64,000 nt of DNA, taken from NCBI RefSeq assembly GCF_036785885.1, contig NC_092323.1:992001-1056000 (forward strand). The letters are read 5' to 3'. The stretch comes from Coffea arabica (lineage: Eukaryota; Streptophyta; Magnoliopsida; Gentianales; Rubiaceae). Positions 12,153-23,900 of the stretch are shown here, in pieces. The position numbers and the translations under genes are program-made. Under the pieces are notes generated by a model. It ran no database searches. It was not told the DNA's origin and saw only the letters and a program-made list of their open reading frames with translations. The first letter of the stretch is position 1, and the number at the start of each line of letters is the position of its first letter.

Positions 12153-13524
12153 CTTACTACGAACTCTTAGTAAGAGGAAACACTTTCATTTAGATGAGAT
12201 TTTATTAGAAAAACAAATAGCATGGTAGCAACTTACATTCAATTGATTGAATTACAATTGATTCTAACTCATTTTTCCAGTAAAAGAAATATACACAAAC
12301 CACCTAATTTACCGTAGATTCTATGTTTAGATGATCTATAGAGGTTTGCCTACATAAAGGTGTCCAAAGGTATGCACAAAGATGTAACAAAGTCCTTTTT
12401 GGCTAAGAACTACAGGGGAGTGAACAATGCTGTAGGCGATTTCTTTCTTGTTGTAATTAAATCATCCAACAAATTCACTCCCTAATAGAAAATTAGAAAT
12501 TGGAATTGTTAATGCAAATAATATTAGAATTAATTAGGATCACAAATTAAGATATTATCTTGTATTATTAGCATCAATTAGGATGACAATTAGGATAAAT
12601 TAAAATCACAATTAGAGACTTACCTTGTATAATATTAGTCTAAATTCATTCTGTATCAACTTTTTCTTCGATTGAGTGCCATGAAACAACAGTCTGATCA
12701 ATCTATTTAGGATATCTACTGTGACATGGTTTATTTTTTGGATGAGATTGTTGAATCAGAACCCTGATAGAACTACCCCAGTGAAGTAGAAAAATTCTAT
12801 GCTTACCATGATTCTTATCGCCTTATTCTGTTTCGCATGGTCTTACTTGACGAGGTTGACTCCACTCGGACTGCTATTCTCAATAGAAAGCTATTACCTT
12901 CCCTTGATGCTGCTCTTAAGGACATGATATCTTAAGAAACTCGAAGGCAAATAATCTCTTCTCGCTCTGCTAATATGATTCTTACCACTGCTCGTCAGAC
13001 TTATTCGACATCTCGACCACCTATATCTTTCGCTTCAAAATCAACTATTAAGTGTAGGTATTATCAACATTTAGTTCATTTTATTTCTGAATGCCACAAA
13101 CTTCAGTTTAGAAAGAGAGGTCGAGGACAACGTACTTGACACTCTTCTCCTCACACTATGGCTGCTACTAATAAAACCTACTTTCCTATTGAATCTACTG
13201 CTACCACACTTTCTGGATTTGTATCTCCTACTGCTTCTTCCGCTCCTTTTGTAGCTGATTTAGAGGTCATTATTTCTCAAGCTCTTGCTCACACTGCTCA
13301 ACTTTCTGCAAGTGCTTTTTCTGTCACATCAGGTATCTCTTCATGATTCATTGATTTTGAATGTTGTAACTATGTGACCTATAACTCTAACATTTTTTAC
13401 TCAAAATCTTTATTTTCAAAACCTACTTTCATTTTTACAACTGATGGTTCTATTATACATGTTACACATACTGGTACCATCTCAACTAATGGCATTTCTT
13501 TATCTAATGTCTATTTTGTTCCTT

Positions 13525-13676
13525 TTTTTTTAATTTTTTTTTTAGGTGTGTCCCGCAGGGAGTGGACCCCGCAGACTATTCACCACCCTCAGCAACTTGC
13601 TGGCAGCAAGGTTCGAACCAGGGACCTGAGACTCCATCTTCAGCAACCTCAACCACCAGACCAAGCCCCTGAGGGC
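13525..13676 (-). repeat. SINE nested in the copia fossil
   Basis: A 152-bp insertion is flanked by a 16-bp direct duplication, GTCTATTTTGTTCCTT, at 13509-13524 and 13677-13692. Read on the minus strand it begins GGGGCTTGGTCTGGTGGTTGAG, a box A-like start, and carries GGTTCGAACC (13610-13619), a perfect pol III box B. It ends in an A-rich tail, seen as the T-rich tract 13525-13543 on the plus strand. A tRNA-derived head, A-rich tail and long duplication define a SINE mobilised by LINE machinery. The exact duplication implies it is much younger than the host fossil. Confidence 0.85.
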
Positions 13677-15690
13677 GTCTATTTTGTTCCTTAATTATCC
13701 TTCAATTTTCTTTTTGTTGGTCAATTATGTGACCTTGATCTTCAACTTTTCTTTTTTTGTGTTACTTGTCTTATTTAGAATCCATTGATGAAAACAATTG
13801 TTAGGACCGGACGTAAGATTGGACGAATGTTCGAATTGACATCTTTTTGTCTTTCCTCTTCTCGTGCCTTTGCCACTCCCACTATGTTTATATGGTATTA
13901 CAAATTAGGTCATCCCTTTCTTATTGAATTAAAATCTTTGCTTTACTTTTAATAAGAGTGATTATCATGCTTTAGTATCTTTTGCTTTGATCTATTCAGA
14001 TATTTAGGGTCCAGCTCCAGTTTTCACTATGGGAGTTTTCGTTATTTTATTATTTTTGTTGATGATTTTTTTGATATACATGAATCTATTTCTTAAAATT
14101 CTATTATGAATTTGTCTCCATTTTTCATGAATTTAATGTAATGGTACAAATTCAGTTCTTTAAAATTATAAAACTTTTTAAATTTGATAATACGCGTGGA
14201 TATATCTCTGGTGATTTTGAATCTATTATAATTTCTTAAGGCACCTTACCTCATTTATTTTGTCTAGGCATTTCTAAAAAAAAAATGATAAAGTCGAACA
14301 TAAACATCGCCACATTTTAGATACAATTCGATTTTTACTCATTTTTGCATCTTTACGTGAACCATTTGAGGGAGAGACTGCTATTACTGCTGTCTACACT
14401 ATCAATAGGGTTTCATCTCTTATCCTTCACAATAAATCTCTATATGAGATATTGTTTGGTACCATTCCTGCTTACTCCCATTTCAGAATTTTTGGATGTA
14501 CATATTTTATGCTTTTATCCTCATGAACAATCCAAATTACAATATTGTGCTCATCTTTGTTGTTTTCTTGGGTATGACATTACTCATAAATGTTATAAAT
14601 GTTATGATCCTATTTCTCCTAGGTTGCATATTTTTTGCTATGTAATTTTTTGGAAACATAAAATTTATTTTGCCATCCCTCAAACTACTTTGTCTTTCTC
14701 TTTCCTACCACCACATTTTACTAATCCTTCTATAGACCTATTTTCTGAGTGTCCTTCAAATCTTGAGTGTGCCTCTAATGACTATATTTCGTCAGTCGCA
14801 AAATAGTCCTCTACTTCTTCTTATTGCCTTCTTAAATGGATCCATCAGTTGCTTCTCTTTCACGATATCCCTCTTAGATAAGAACTCAACCAGTCTATCT
14901 TCGTGATTACCACTATTTTTTTACTTTAACAACTTTACATGAGTCTATTTTCTTTCGTGAAACTTCTTCTAATCCATTATAACAGAAAGTTATGTAAGAG
15001 GAGTTAGATACTTTGTTCAAGACTCATTCTTGAAACTTGATTGATTGGCCTTTTGACAAAACTATTATTGGTTGCAAGTGAATTTACAAAATTAAAACTC
15101 AGTTTGATGGATCTATTGAACGTTACAAAGATTGTCTTATTGCTAAAAGTTACAGTGAGAAGTATGCTATTGATTATAAGGAAACTTTTGCCCCAATTGC
15201 TCGTCTCATAACTGTTCGTACTCTTATTATTGTTGCTGCTAGTCAGTGTTGGTCTCTCTTTCAAATAGATGTGAAGAATACATTTTTTAATGGTGATCAT
15301 GCTGATGAAATTTATATAAAACCACCTCCTGATTTTCCATATTCCTCTCACAAAATTTATCGTCTTCGTCAGTTCTTGTATGGATTTAAGCAAGTTTCTC
15401 GAGTCTGATTTGTTAAGTTTAGTTCAGCACTTATTAAATTGAGTTCTGCAGCTAGTCCTTATGATTCTACCTTTTTTTTGTGCTGCCCAACCACTGGTAC
15501 TATCTTGTTACTCCTCTATGTTGGTGATATGGTCATCACTGGTGATGATTTGGAAGGGATTCAACAACTCAAACAATATATGAGTCGACAAATTGAAATG
15601 AAGGTTCTTGAGTTTTTTAATTACTTTCTAGATCTTGAGGTGCTTTCGATTATTTCAAGCAAAATATGCTTCTAATCTCTTAGGCTCTAC

Positions 15691-17165
15691 TAGAGCTGTT
15701 AAACGAGCCGAGTCGAGCTCGAGCATATGACAATCGAGCTCGGCTCGAACTTCTAATCGAGCTAACTCGAACTCGCTCGAGTACTAATTCGAGCTTCACA
15801 AGGCACTCGAGCTCAACTCGATATATTGGTAGAGAGCTCGAGCTCGAGCTCGAACTCGAGACAAACTCGAGCCGAGCTTTTCGAACTCGAAACTCGAGCT
15901 CGAGCTTCGGAAAAAGGAGAGTACCTTCCTAATGAATTTTTAATTGATTGGAATGGCGTGCAACTAATTGATCTTTATTAGGCACTAAAATGCAGCAACT
16001 AATAGCTGTAGGGGATATATAACAAATAAATAATACTTCCGCACCTCATTTTGCAATTAAGCCGATTCAAAACTACCTATACAGAACAAAGTATATCTTC
16101 ATCTTCCTTGAGAGAAACAAGGCAAAACGTTGAAGTCAAATTCACAAACAGTTGGTGGACGTTGCAGAAGACAATGCCTTTCTCCATTTCAATAACATCA
16201 ACAGCTCTTCCAAATCTCTTCACACACTCTTCAAATTCATGTTTTCAACCCCAATTCAACTTTGTTTCCATCCTTGACTCGAACAAGAATTTCCTCCCAC
16301 TGTCTAAGTTAGCTTACTCTGCTGCTGCCACCGCCGCGTCAAAGCCGCAGAGTGGGCCGGTGAAGAAACGCCCTCCAGCTCCAAATTCAAAGAAGAAAAA
16401 GAAACCCAGCAATGAGAAGACTAGTAGAAAAAGAGTTAGCAATCTGGAAGTTGTCGAAGAGGAAGAGTCACAGGGCAGTTACCAGAATGCAGTGAATCGG
16501 GGTATGGTAGAGGCCCCTGGCTCTACCGAGGTGGCTCCGTGTGGCTGCTACGTATGGTGAGTCAGTGACGGTGGCAAGAATCAGGCGAGCTACTGGCCAA
16601 GGAAGGAATTCAGTCGCTTGATTCAGTGGGCTGCTTTTGTCAGGAGGGTGCGGCTGCGGCTGCAGGTGTGGAATGGGAAAAAAGTTGACAGAAAGGGGAA
16701 AAGAAAAAATTAGGAGAATGGAGGCTGGCGGTGAGAATGGAGGCTGCGGGGTTGGGTGAGAATGGAGGCTACGGTCAGTGTGGTGAGAATGGAGGATGGC
16801 GCTTGGCGGTGAGAAGGGAGGCTGCGGGGAATGGGGTGCGGGTGCGGGTGCGGGGTGACGGCTCTGGCCTGTGGGATGGGAAACAAAATACCAAAAGAGG
16901 AAAGGAGGAATTAGGGCTACAGCACAGCAGACGGGAGATGACTTAGTGAGTTAGTGTACTACATACACGCTGAAATGACGAAAATGCCCCTATCTTTCGA
17001 GCCTACCGAGCTCATACGAGCCGAGCCCGTTCGGCTCGTTTAATAAACGAGTACTCATTAGAGCTCGAGCTCGGCTCGTTTCTCTCTGTTAACGAGCCGA
17101 GCCGAGCTCTTATCGAGCCGGGTCGAGCTCGGCTCGCGAGCTGCCCGGTTCGATTAACAGCTCTA
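15691..17165. mobile_element. hAT-type element carrying a gene-like fragment (candidate Pack-hAT), 1475 bp
   Basis: Termini are inverted repeats: TAGAGCTGTTAAACGAGCCG on the left, and TAGAGCTGTTAATCGAACCG reading inward from the right. Flanks GGCTCTAC (15683-15690) and GACTCTAC (17166-17173) match at 7 of 8 positions, the 8-bp duplication expected of hAT elements. Both subterminal regions are dense arrays of GAGCTCGAGCTCG words over about 200 bp on the left and 150 bp on the right. No transposase is visible. The interior (15.92-16.98 kb) is different: ordinary composition with an ORF at 16174-16560 and a G-rich segment of GAGAATGGAGGCTGCGG-like repeats at 16720-16860. It interrupts the copia fossil between its RT and RNase H regions. 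Confidence 0.75.
16174..16560 (+). pseudogene. captured presequence-like gene fragment inside the hAT element
   Basis: This 128-residue frame begins MPFSISITSTALPNLF, rich in Ser/Thr and poor in acidic residues for about 60 residues, as in a plastid or mitochondrial presequence. A Pro/Lys-rich basic stretch follows (KKRPPAPNSKKKKK, about residues 70-85), then an acidic Glu/Ser block. After about residue 110 (near 16501, where CGGGGTATGG could be a former donor site) the sequence loses that character. It looks like the first exon of a nuclear gene for an organelle protein, picked up by the transposon. I do not recognise the donor gene. Whether it is transcribed is unknown. Confidence 0.4.
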
Positions 17166-18240
17166 GACTCTACCGGTATAATAAATAGCAAATTTACCTC
17201 TACTCCAATTGAAGCAAATACTCATTTTACTCCTATGGATGGGATATTATTGGATGATCTTACGCGATATCGTTGCTTAGTTGGTAGTCTTATCTATCTG
17301 AGTGTTACCTGACCTGATATTGTTTATGTTGTTCATATCATCAGTTAATTCATGAGCACTTCTCGTTCAGCTCATTATACTATAGTTCTTAGAATTTTTC
17401 ACTATGTCAAAGGCACTCCTTTACATGGACTTTATTTTTTGATTCATTTGTTTCTTGAATTTCGTACCTACTCTGATGCTGATTGGGCTGATAATTTTAT
17501 TGATCATCGTTCCACTACTGATTTTTTTTTTTTTTTGTGATTCTTAATTTTCTGGCGTAGCAAGAAACAATCAGTCACTACCTGCTCTAATTCTAAAGTT
17601 GAATATCGAGATTTAGCTAATACTTCTCAAGAGTTAATTTGGCTTCATTGATTACTTAACGACATGGGTGTTGTCCATTCTTCTTCTATTACTAGTCATT
17701 GTGATAACCCAAGTGTTATTTAGATCACACATAATGATATTTTTATGAGCGCACCAAACATATCGAAATTGATTGTCATTTTTTGTGACAATACCTTGTT
17801 TGTGGTATTTTGAGTTTATCTCCAATTCGTTTATCGGATCAAATTGTTGATCTTTATACAAAGACACTATCTCCCTGTCGCTTTCATGATTTTGTGTGCA
17901 AACTCAAGTTGATTTCCTTACAACCATTTTGAGTTTGAGAGGGGATGTTAATGTAAATAATATTAGTATCAATTAAAATAACAAATTAGGATGTTATCTT
18001 ATATTATTAGCATCAATTAGGATGACAATTAGGATCATAATTAGGGACTTACCTTGTATAATATTAGTTTAGAGAATAATGCAGGATTTGACTCCATGGT
18101 ATGATGACAATTAGGATCATAATTAGGGACTTACCTTGCATAATATTAGTTTAGAGAATAATGCAGGATTTGACTCCATGGGATGCTAATCTATGTAAGC
18201 ACCTTGTCAATCCATTTTCCTATCTTATGTGAGAGAGGAA

Positions 18241-18820
18241 AAGAGAAGTAACAAAAGTTATAAGCACTACTTTTCTTTTTTTTTTTTTAAATTTCTTTCA
18301 TCGCTCTCCAGATCCTTCCTACCTCTACCTCCAATTGTAAGGATCCGAATGTTTGTTAATGAAGTTTCAATCCCAACCTAACTCAAATAGTAAGGGTATT
18401 AGCAATGTTGAATTCTCGCTCTCTTACCTTTCATTCAAGGTTAAAAAAAAAGGAGAAAGTTCCAAATACCAATTATTCATAATATATAAAAATTTATTTA
18501 AGAAAACAACCGCATATTACGTGCGAGAGATTTTTCGTTCCCCGAAATGCCACGCGACTAGCACATTGTCCTTGCTAAAGTCCTTTACTAACAAAACTGG
18601 TTAGACACCCCAGGGCCGAGAGCCATTGGCAATATTACAGCTACCATTATTTAGCCTTCCTCTGCAGAAACACATAAAATAGGGGTGGGGGGAAAAGGAG
18701 AAATCCAAAATTACCATCGAACAAAAGAAAAAGAAATAAATTTTGGGGGAAGAAAACACCACCGTTTGTTTGTTTGACAACTCTGCTTGGGTGCTTCTAG
18801 TTGTTGGTTGGTAAATATCA
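18241..18820. other. gene-free spacer
   Basis: AT-rich sequence with A- and T-runs (18273-18288, 18434-18443). No gene or bounded repeat is supported. Confidence 0.5.
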
Positions 18821-20776
18821 GGGTGTGTTTGGATCCCTTGTTTTTGGGGTTGTTTTTGAAAAACTGTTTTTCACATTTCAAATGCTACAGTAAATGTGTA
18901 TTTCCAAAACAACTCCAAAAACACCATATCCAAATATTATATCAAAAACAAATACATATGTATATTTCAATTATGTATATTATATATATATAAATATATA
19001 TATTATATTAATATAAATTGAAATATACAAATTGAAAATTATATATATTATATATTATATAAATATTTATATAAATTAATATTATACATAATATTGTATA
19101 TTATACATAATATAATATAATATACATAATATGTAATATTGTATACATACATGTGTAAATATTTATACATAATATATTATGTACATTATATTATAATATA
19201 TACATTATTAATGTATAATATTATTATGTACATTATTGTGTATAATAATGTATAATAATGTTATGTATAATATATAATATACATAACATGTAATAATGTA
19301 ATAATGTATATTATGTATAATATATTATATTATGTATATTATGTATATTATGTCTAATATTATATTATGTATAATATATTATATTATGTATATTATGTTA
19401 TATATACAATATTATGTAGATTATACAAATTGAAAATTATATATTATATATTATATATTATATGAATATTTATATAATGAAATATACAATAAATATTACA
19501 AATTGAAATATTATATAAACACCATATTTATAATATTATAATATTTATAATTAATATTAATGTATATAATATATTTTAAATATTTATATATTTATTTATA
19601 CATATTATAAATATTTTTATATATTTATATTTATATGAATATTATATATTATATAAATTATATATCATATAACATATATTATATATTATATATATTATAC
19701 ATTTATATAAATGTACATTTATACATAATATATATATATATTAATGTATATTTATAATATACATTTATATTATGTATTATATATAATATAATACATTTAT
19801 ACATTTATATTAATATACATAATATTAATTTTATATTTATACATAATATTAATACATTTGTACATTTATATTAATTATATTAATACATTTATACTTAATA
19901 CTAATATATATTATTAAAATTATAATTTATACATTTATATAATATTCAGTTGTAATTTATACATTTATAATAATATAGACTTATATGTTTATAAATATAT
20001 TTATATTATATATTATATATAATATAATACATTTATATATTTTTATATAAATACATAAATATATTTATTTATAAATATTTATAATGTATTATAAATGCAT
20101 AAATGTATATTTATATAAAAATATAAAAATTATAATTTATACATTTATACATTTATATAATATTCATCTATAATTTATACATTTACAATAATATACACTT
20201 ATACATTTATAAATATATTTATATTATGTATTATATATAATATAATAAATTTATAATACATTTATATATTTTTATATAAATATGTAAATATATTTATTTA
20301 TAAATATTTATAAATGTATTATAAATGCATAAATGTATATTTATATAAAAATATAAAAATTATAAATTATAAATTGTAATTTATACATTTATATAATATT
20401 CATTTATAATTTATACATTTATAATAATATACACTTACATATTTATAAATATATTTATATTATGTATTATATATAATATAATACATTTATATATTTTTTA
20501 GCGAATATATAAATATAAATATTTATAAATATTTATAAATGTATTATAAATGCATAAATGTATATAAAAATTATAAATTATAAAAATAACCAAAAATATG
20601 TTTTAAAAATACCTCTAAAAACAATCCAAAAAATATCTACAGTAAAAGTTTTTCATATAGTTTTTGAAAAACAACTCCAAAAACAACTAATCCAAACGGA
20701 CTTGTATTTCAAAAACAAAATGCTACAGTACTGTTTTTGAAAAACAACCCCAAAAACAGCTAATCCAAACGGAGCC
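18821..20776 (+). mobile_element. 1.95-kb TIR element with A+T-only minisatellite core, copy A
   Basis: The left end reads GTGTGTTTGGATCCCTTGTT, then GGGGTTGTTTTTGAAAAAC. The right end in reverse complement reads GGCTCCGTTTGGATTAGCTG, then TTTTTGGGGTTGTTTTTC. Both ends carry CTACAGTA words and form imperfect inverted repeats of about 150 bp. Between 18960 and 20590 the sequence is almost only A and T. Its right part is a tandem array of about 220-235-bp units starting near 19951, 20170 and 20403, each with ATAATTTATACATTTATAAT and ATTATATATAATATAATA. Copy B at 55902-57866 is the same length in the opposite orientation. There is no coding capacity. Flanks offer only a 3-4-bp candidate duplication (TCAG). 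It ends about 180 bp before the STR1 start codon. Confidence 0.65.
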
Positions 20777-20958
20777 TCAGTTTTATCAGTTGCAGCAGTA
20801 GCAGCAGCGGCAGGCGGCAGCGGCAGCCTGGTTTGCGAGTTGTTGGGGGCGGAGGTTGTGATCCAAAGATTTCCATTCCAATCCCAGACACGAATTCAAA
20901 CTCTTTCTCCAACACGATTTTGATGGTCCCTTATTGTTTCGCTCAATCTGATTGAAAA
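20777..20958 (+). promoter_or_regulatory. STR1 5' UTR and proximal promoter
   Basis: A short GC-richer segment lies between the AT element and the STR1 ATG, including a GCAGCAGTAGCAGCAGCGGC stretch (about 20790-20830). No TATA box is evident here, so the transcription start may be in this segment or the promoter may overlap the end of the AT element. Confidence 0.4.
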
Positions 20959-23900
20959 ATGGCATCAGCCGTTTTGGCCAGAGCTCTCTCTTCTCACCGC
21001 TTCCTTGTTCAATCTACTTCTTCTCCTCTTTCTCGGAAGACCCATCTCTTCACATCCTTCTTCAGCGTAAGTCCCTTCCCTCGCCACTACTTTTGTTGTT
21101 TATTCTTATCACTCTAGTTTCTGTTCGTCAGCTGCTACTGACCCTAATAAGCCTTTGCTGGTTAATTGGATTTGGGTTAGTTTCCTACTTAATATGATTT
21201 GCTATGTTTTTTGTTTCCCTCAAAACCTGTTTGCTTTTACTGTTGCTCTTAGTGGTTTTCCGATAAGTTGTCTTTGCAGTTTGTACGGAGTTGGTTCCTT
21301 TGTATTTAGGTTTGTGACGTAATGGGTTGGTAATCCCCCTTTCATCTCTATCCACACAAATTTCTGCGTTGTTAAAAGCTTTTTATTCAAAAATGATCTC
21401 ACAGTTTCCAATGTTAACATTGTTTTGTGCTTCTTCTTTGTTAGTAACTATTTCAAATTGCCATCTTACTGTCACAGAAGAGACCATTCAATTCCGATCC
21501 TGCTTCTTCCCATTGGTCCTATAACAAGTCCACAACTCTGTTCTGTAGAATGGTTTCATCAGTGGCTGCGTCACAAGTTTCATTCTCTAATATGTCTCTG
21601 CATCCTACGGAACCTGTTGTTTCGGTTGATTGGCTCCATGCAAACCTTCGGGAGCCTGATATGAAGGTGTGCACTTGAGCTTCTTCTTTTGTATCTTCCT
21701 TTGATCTTCTGTGTGGATGGCTAGATACTTTTATATTCTGTCAATTAGTTCAACAGCAACGAGCAGCTCCTCCTTAGATGTTGAAAATTATTACTCCATT
21801 ACTAACGACGACCTACATAGTTTAGTGTATTAGTGTGCATGCATCCGTATTTTACCTGCTAGCCTTGTCACTTAGATGGATATCTTGGGCTAATCAAAAT
21901 TGCATGGTTTTATACTTGACTGCATCTTATGCATAATATTGTAGAGCCAGATTAAATGGAATCATATTGTAACCATTTAATCGCTTCAGGTTCTGGATGC
22001 ATCTTGGTATATGCCGGATGAGCAGAGGAATCCACTCCAGGAGTATCAGGTTTTAATCCTGTTTCTTCTATTTATTATTGCTGGCTTGCTTCACCATGCG
22101 GTTGTTGGATTACTCTTACGTAATCAAGAAATATCTGCCAGATACTTATGTTGTTCTAATGTGTATCCGTTGTTACTTTGTACTACTCTGCTATATCCCT
22201 TGTCAAGGTTCTTGTGGCATTTTAACTAAGTGTCCTTATGTTGAATTTTACAATTTAATTGCATTGCTCAAACAGGTTGCACACATTCCTGGTGCACTTT
22301 TTTTCGACTTAGATGGCATATCAGATCGAGCTACAAATGTAAGATGTTCAAATCTGCTTGTGAATTATATGTGCTTTCTGTGGATGGCTCTAGCTTCTAA
22401 GCTGACAATATGTGTTGATGTTCTGTGCCCATTATCTCTTATCTCTTGTGTGAGTATGTTTATAGTTTAGTTCTCAGCATATGTATCATATGTAGTTCCG
22501 AGATGAACCAATTGGAAAATTCATGGCTGCTTCTGTTGAAGACTTGTCAATACTGGCAGTTTTGTTGTCTTCTTTTATCAAAGATTTGTCAAATTTGTTC
22601 AATGTTTGTCAGCTGTTCAAATAATCAATGTGTAGATCTTGATCATAATTATTCTTCAATAGATGATTTAAAGAACTTTAATTGCCCAAATTGCATGTAT
22701 CAGTTGCCACATATGTTGCCATCAGAAGAAGCATTTGCTGCTGCTGTTTCTGCGCTTGGTATTGAAAATAAAGATGGGTTGGTCGTCTATGATGGTAAAG
22801 GAATTTTTAGTGCAGCTCGTGTTTGGTGGTAAGCCCCAGTATATTAAAACTTTTCCTTCTGAGTTAATATGCTAGTCTGCAGTAATTCCTTCTTTTTGTA
22901 GTTTTTTACCAATAGATACCTGTCCGTTCCATTGGCATTAAACAGGATGTTTCGAGTTTTTGGGCATGATAGAATATGGGTTCTAGATGGGGGACTACCA
23001 AGATGGCGTGCTTCAGGATTTGATGTTGAATCAAGTGCATCTGGAGATGCAATCTTGAAAGCTAGTGCTGCCAGTGAGGCAATAGAGAAAGTATATCAGG
23101 GGCAGAGGGTAAGTTTTGATTTATTTCATGGAGTATATTTGATATCGATTGTAGTACCTATGACTGATTTGATTGTTCTGTAATCTATAGTTCTGGGTGA
23201 TAGATATATCTGTCATTAATTATGATGATTCAATAGGTTTTTCTCTCAGTTCTAGTTCCTGTATATTCATTGTATGTCATCAGGAGCTGTTGTGTATCTG
23301 CAGGTTGGGCCAATCACATTCCAAACCAAATTTCAGCCGAATCTTGTTTGGACACTTGACCAAGTTAGTACCCTGTTTAATTTTCCTTTTCAAAATTTTC
23401 TAGCACTTGTAGTTACCTTGAGTTTTTTCTCAGGTAGTTTCTGGTAGAATTGTGAGTCAGATTGCATTTGTATAACCTGTTTGCATCAGTGTTCAGGACG
23501 TTGAATGGAAGTAATATGTTTTCTACACTGATTCTCTGCCACCAAAAGAACAGTTAATTGAAATAGTAATAGTTGCAGTAACAATTCAAGAGGTTGGCTG
23601 GTTAGTTCCGCTAAATAAGTGAAAGATAATATACATGCATGTTCATGCATGTATATGTGTCTGAGGATAGAGTGGGTTCTTCAATTTTGGTTAAGGTGGC
23701 ATGCAGTGAGTCTGCGCATTAGGTTGGGCTTTGAACATCATTGCAGAAGATAATACCACAGGTAGCAGAATAGTTGACATTTTCTCATTCTGGATTTTTG
23801 ATGCATTTTCACAAAACTTTCAGGTTAGGGAGAATATTGAAGAGAAGACACATCAACATATAGATGCTCGCGCAAAGCCAAGGTATTTTTTGTAACTTAC

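Larger units (their letters stand above)
12507..18240 (+). mobile_element. fossil Ty1/copia LTR retrotransposon, broken, with nested insertions
   Basis: Related direct repeats start at 12507 and 17946 (TGTTAATG(C/T)AAATAATATTAG...), recognisable for about 150 bp each, and are taken as the 5' and 3' LTRs. A purine-rich tract ending GAGAGGGGA directly precedes the 3' copy. Between them lie decayed gag-like (12.7-13.3 kb), integrase-like (13.8-14.8 kb), reverse transcriptase (15.1-15.7 kb) and RNase H-like (17.2-17.9 kb) regions, in the copia order. The element is broken many times and is not coding. It was later split by a SINE (13525-13676) and an hAT-type element (15691-17165). The 3' LTR side contains a tandem duplication of about 84 bp (about 18030-18180). 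The right boundary is uncertain. LTR divergence and nested insertions indicate an old copy. Confidence 0.75.

Noticed and set aside
13600-13640. tRNA gene suggested by GGTTCGAACC
   Set aside because: No cloverleaf can be formed around it. The box B belongs to a SINE with A-rich tail and target-site duplication.
14345-14806. 153-aa open frame as a host gene
   Set aside because: It lies within the integrase region of the copia fossil and has no independent gene signals.
18960-20590. Regularly spaced repeats that might be a CRISPR-like array or centromeric satellite
   Set aside because: Units are pure A+T minisatellites inside a TIR-bounded element. There are no unique spacers, the context is a plant nuclear genome, and the array is short.
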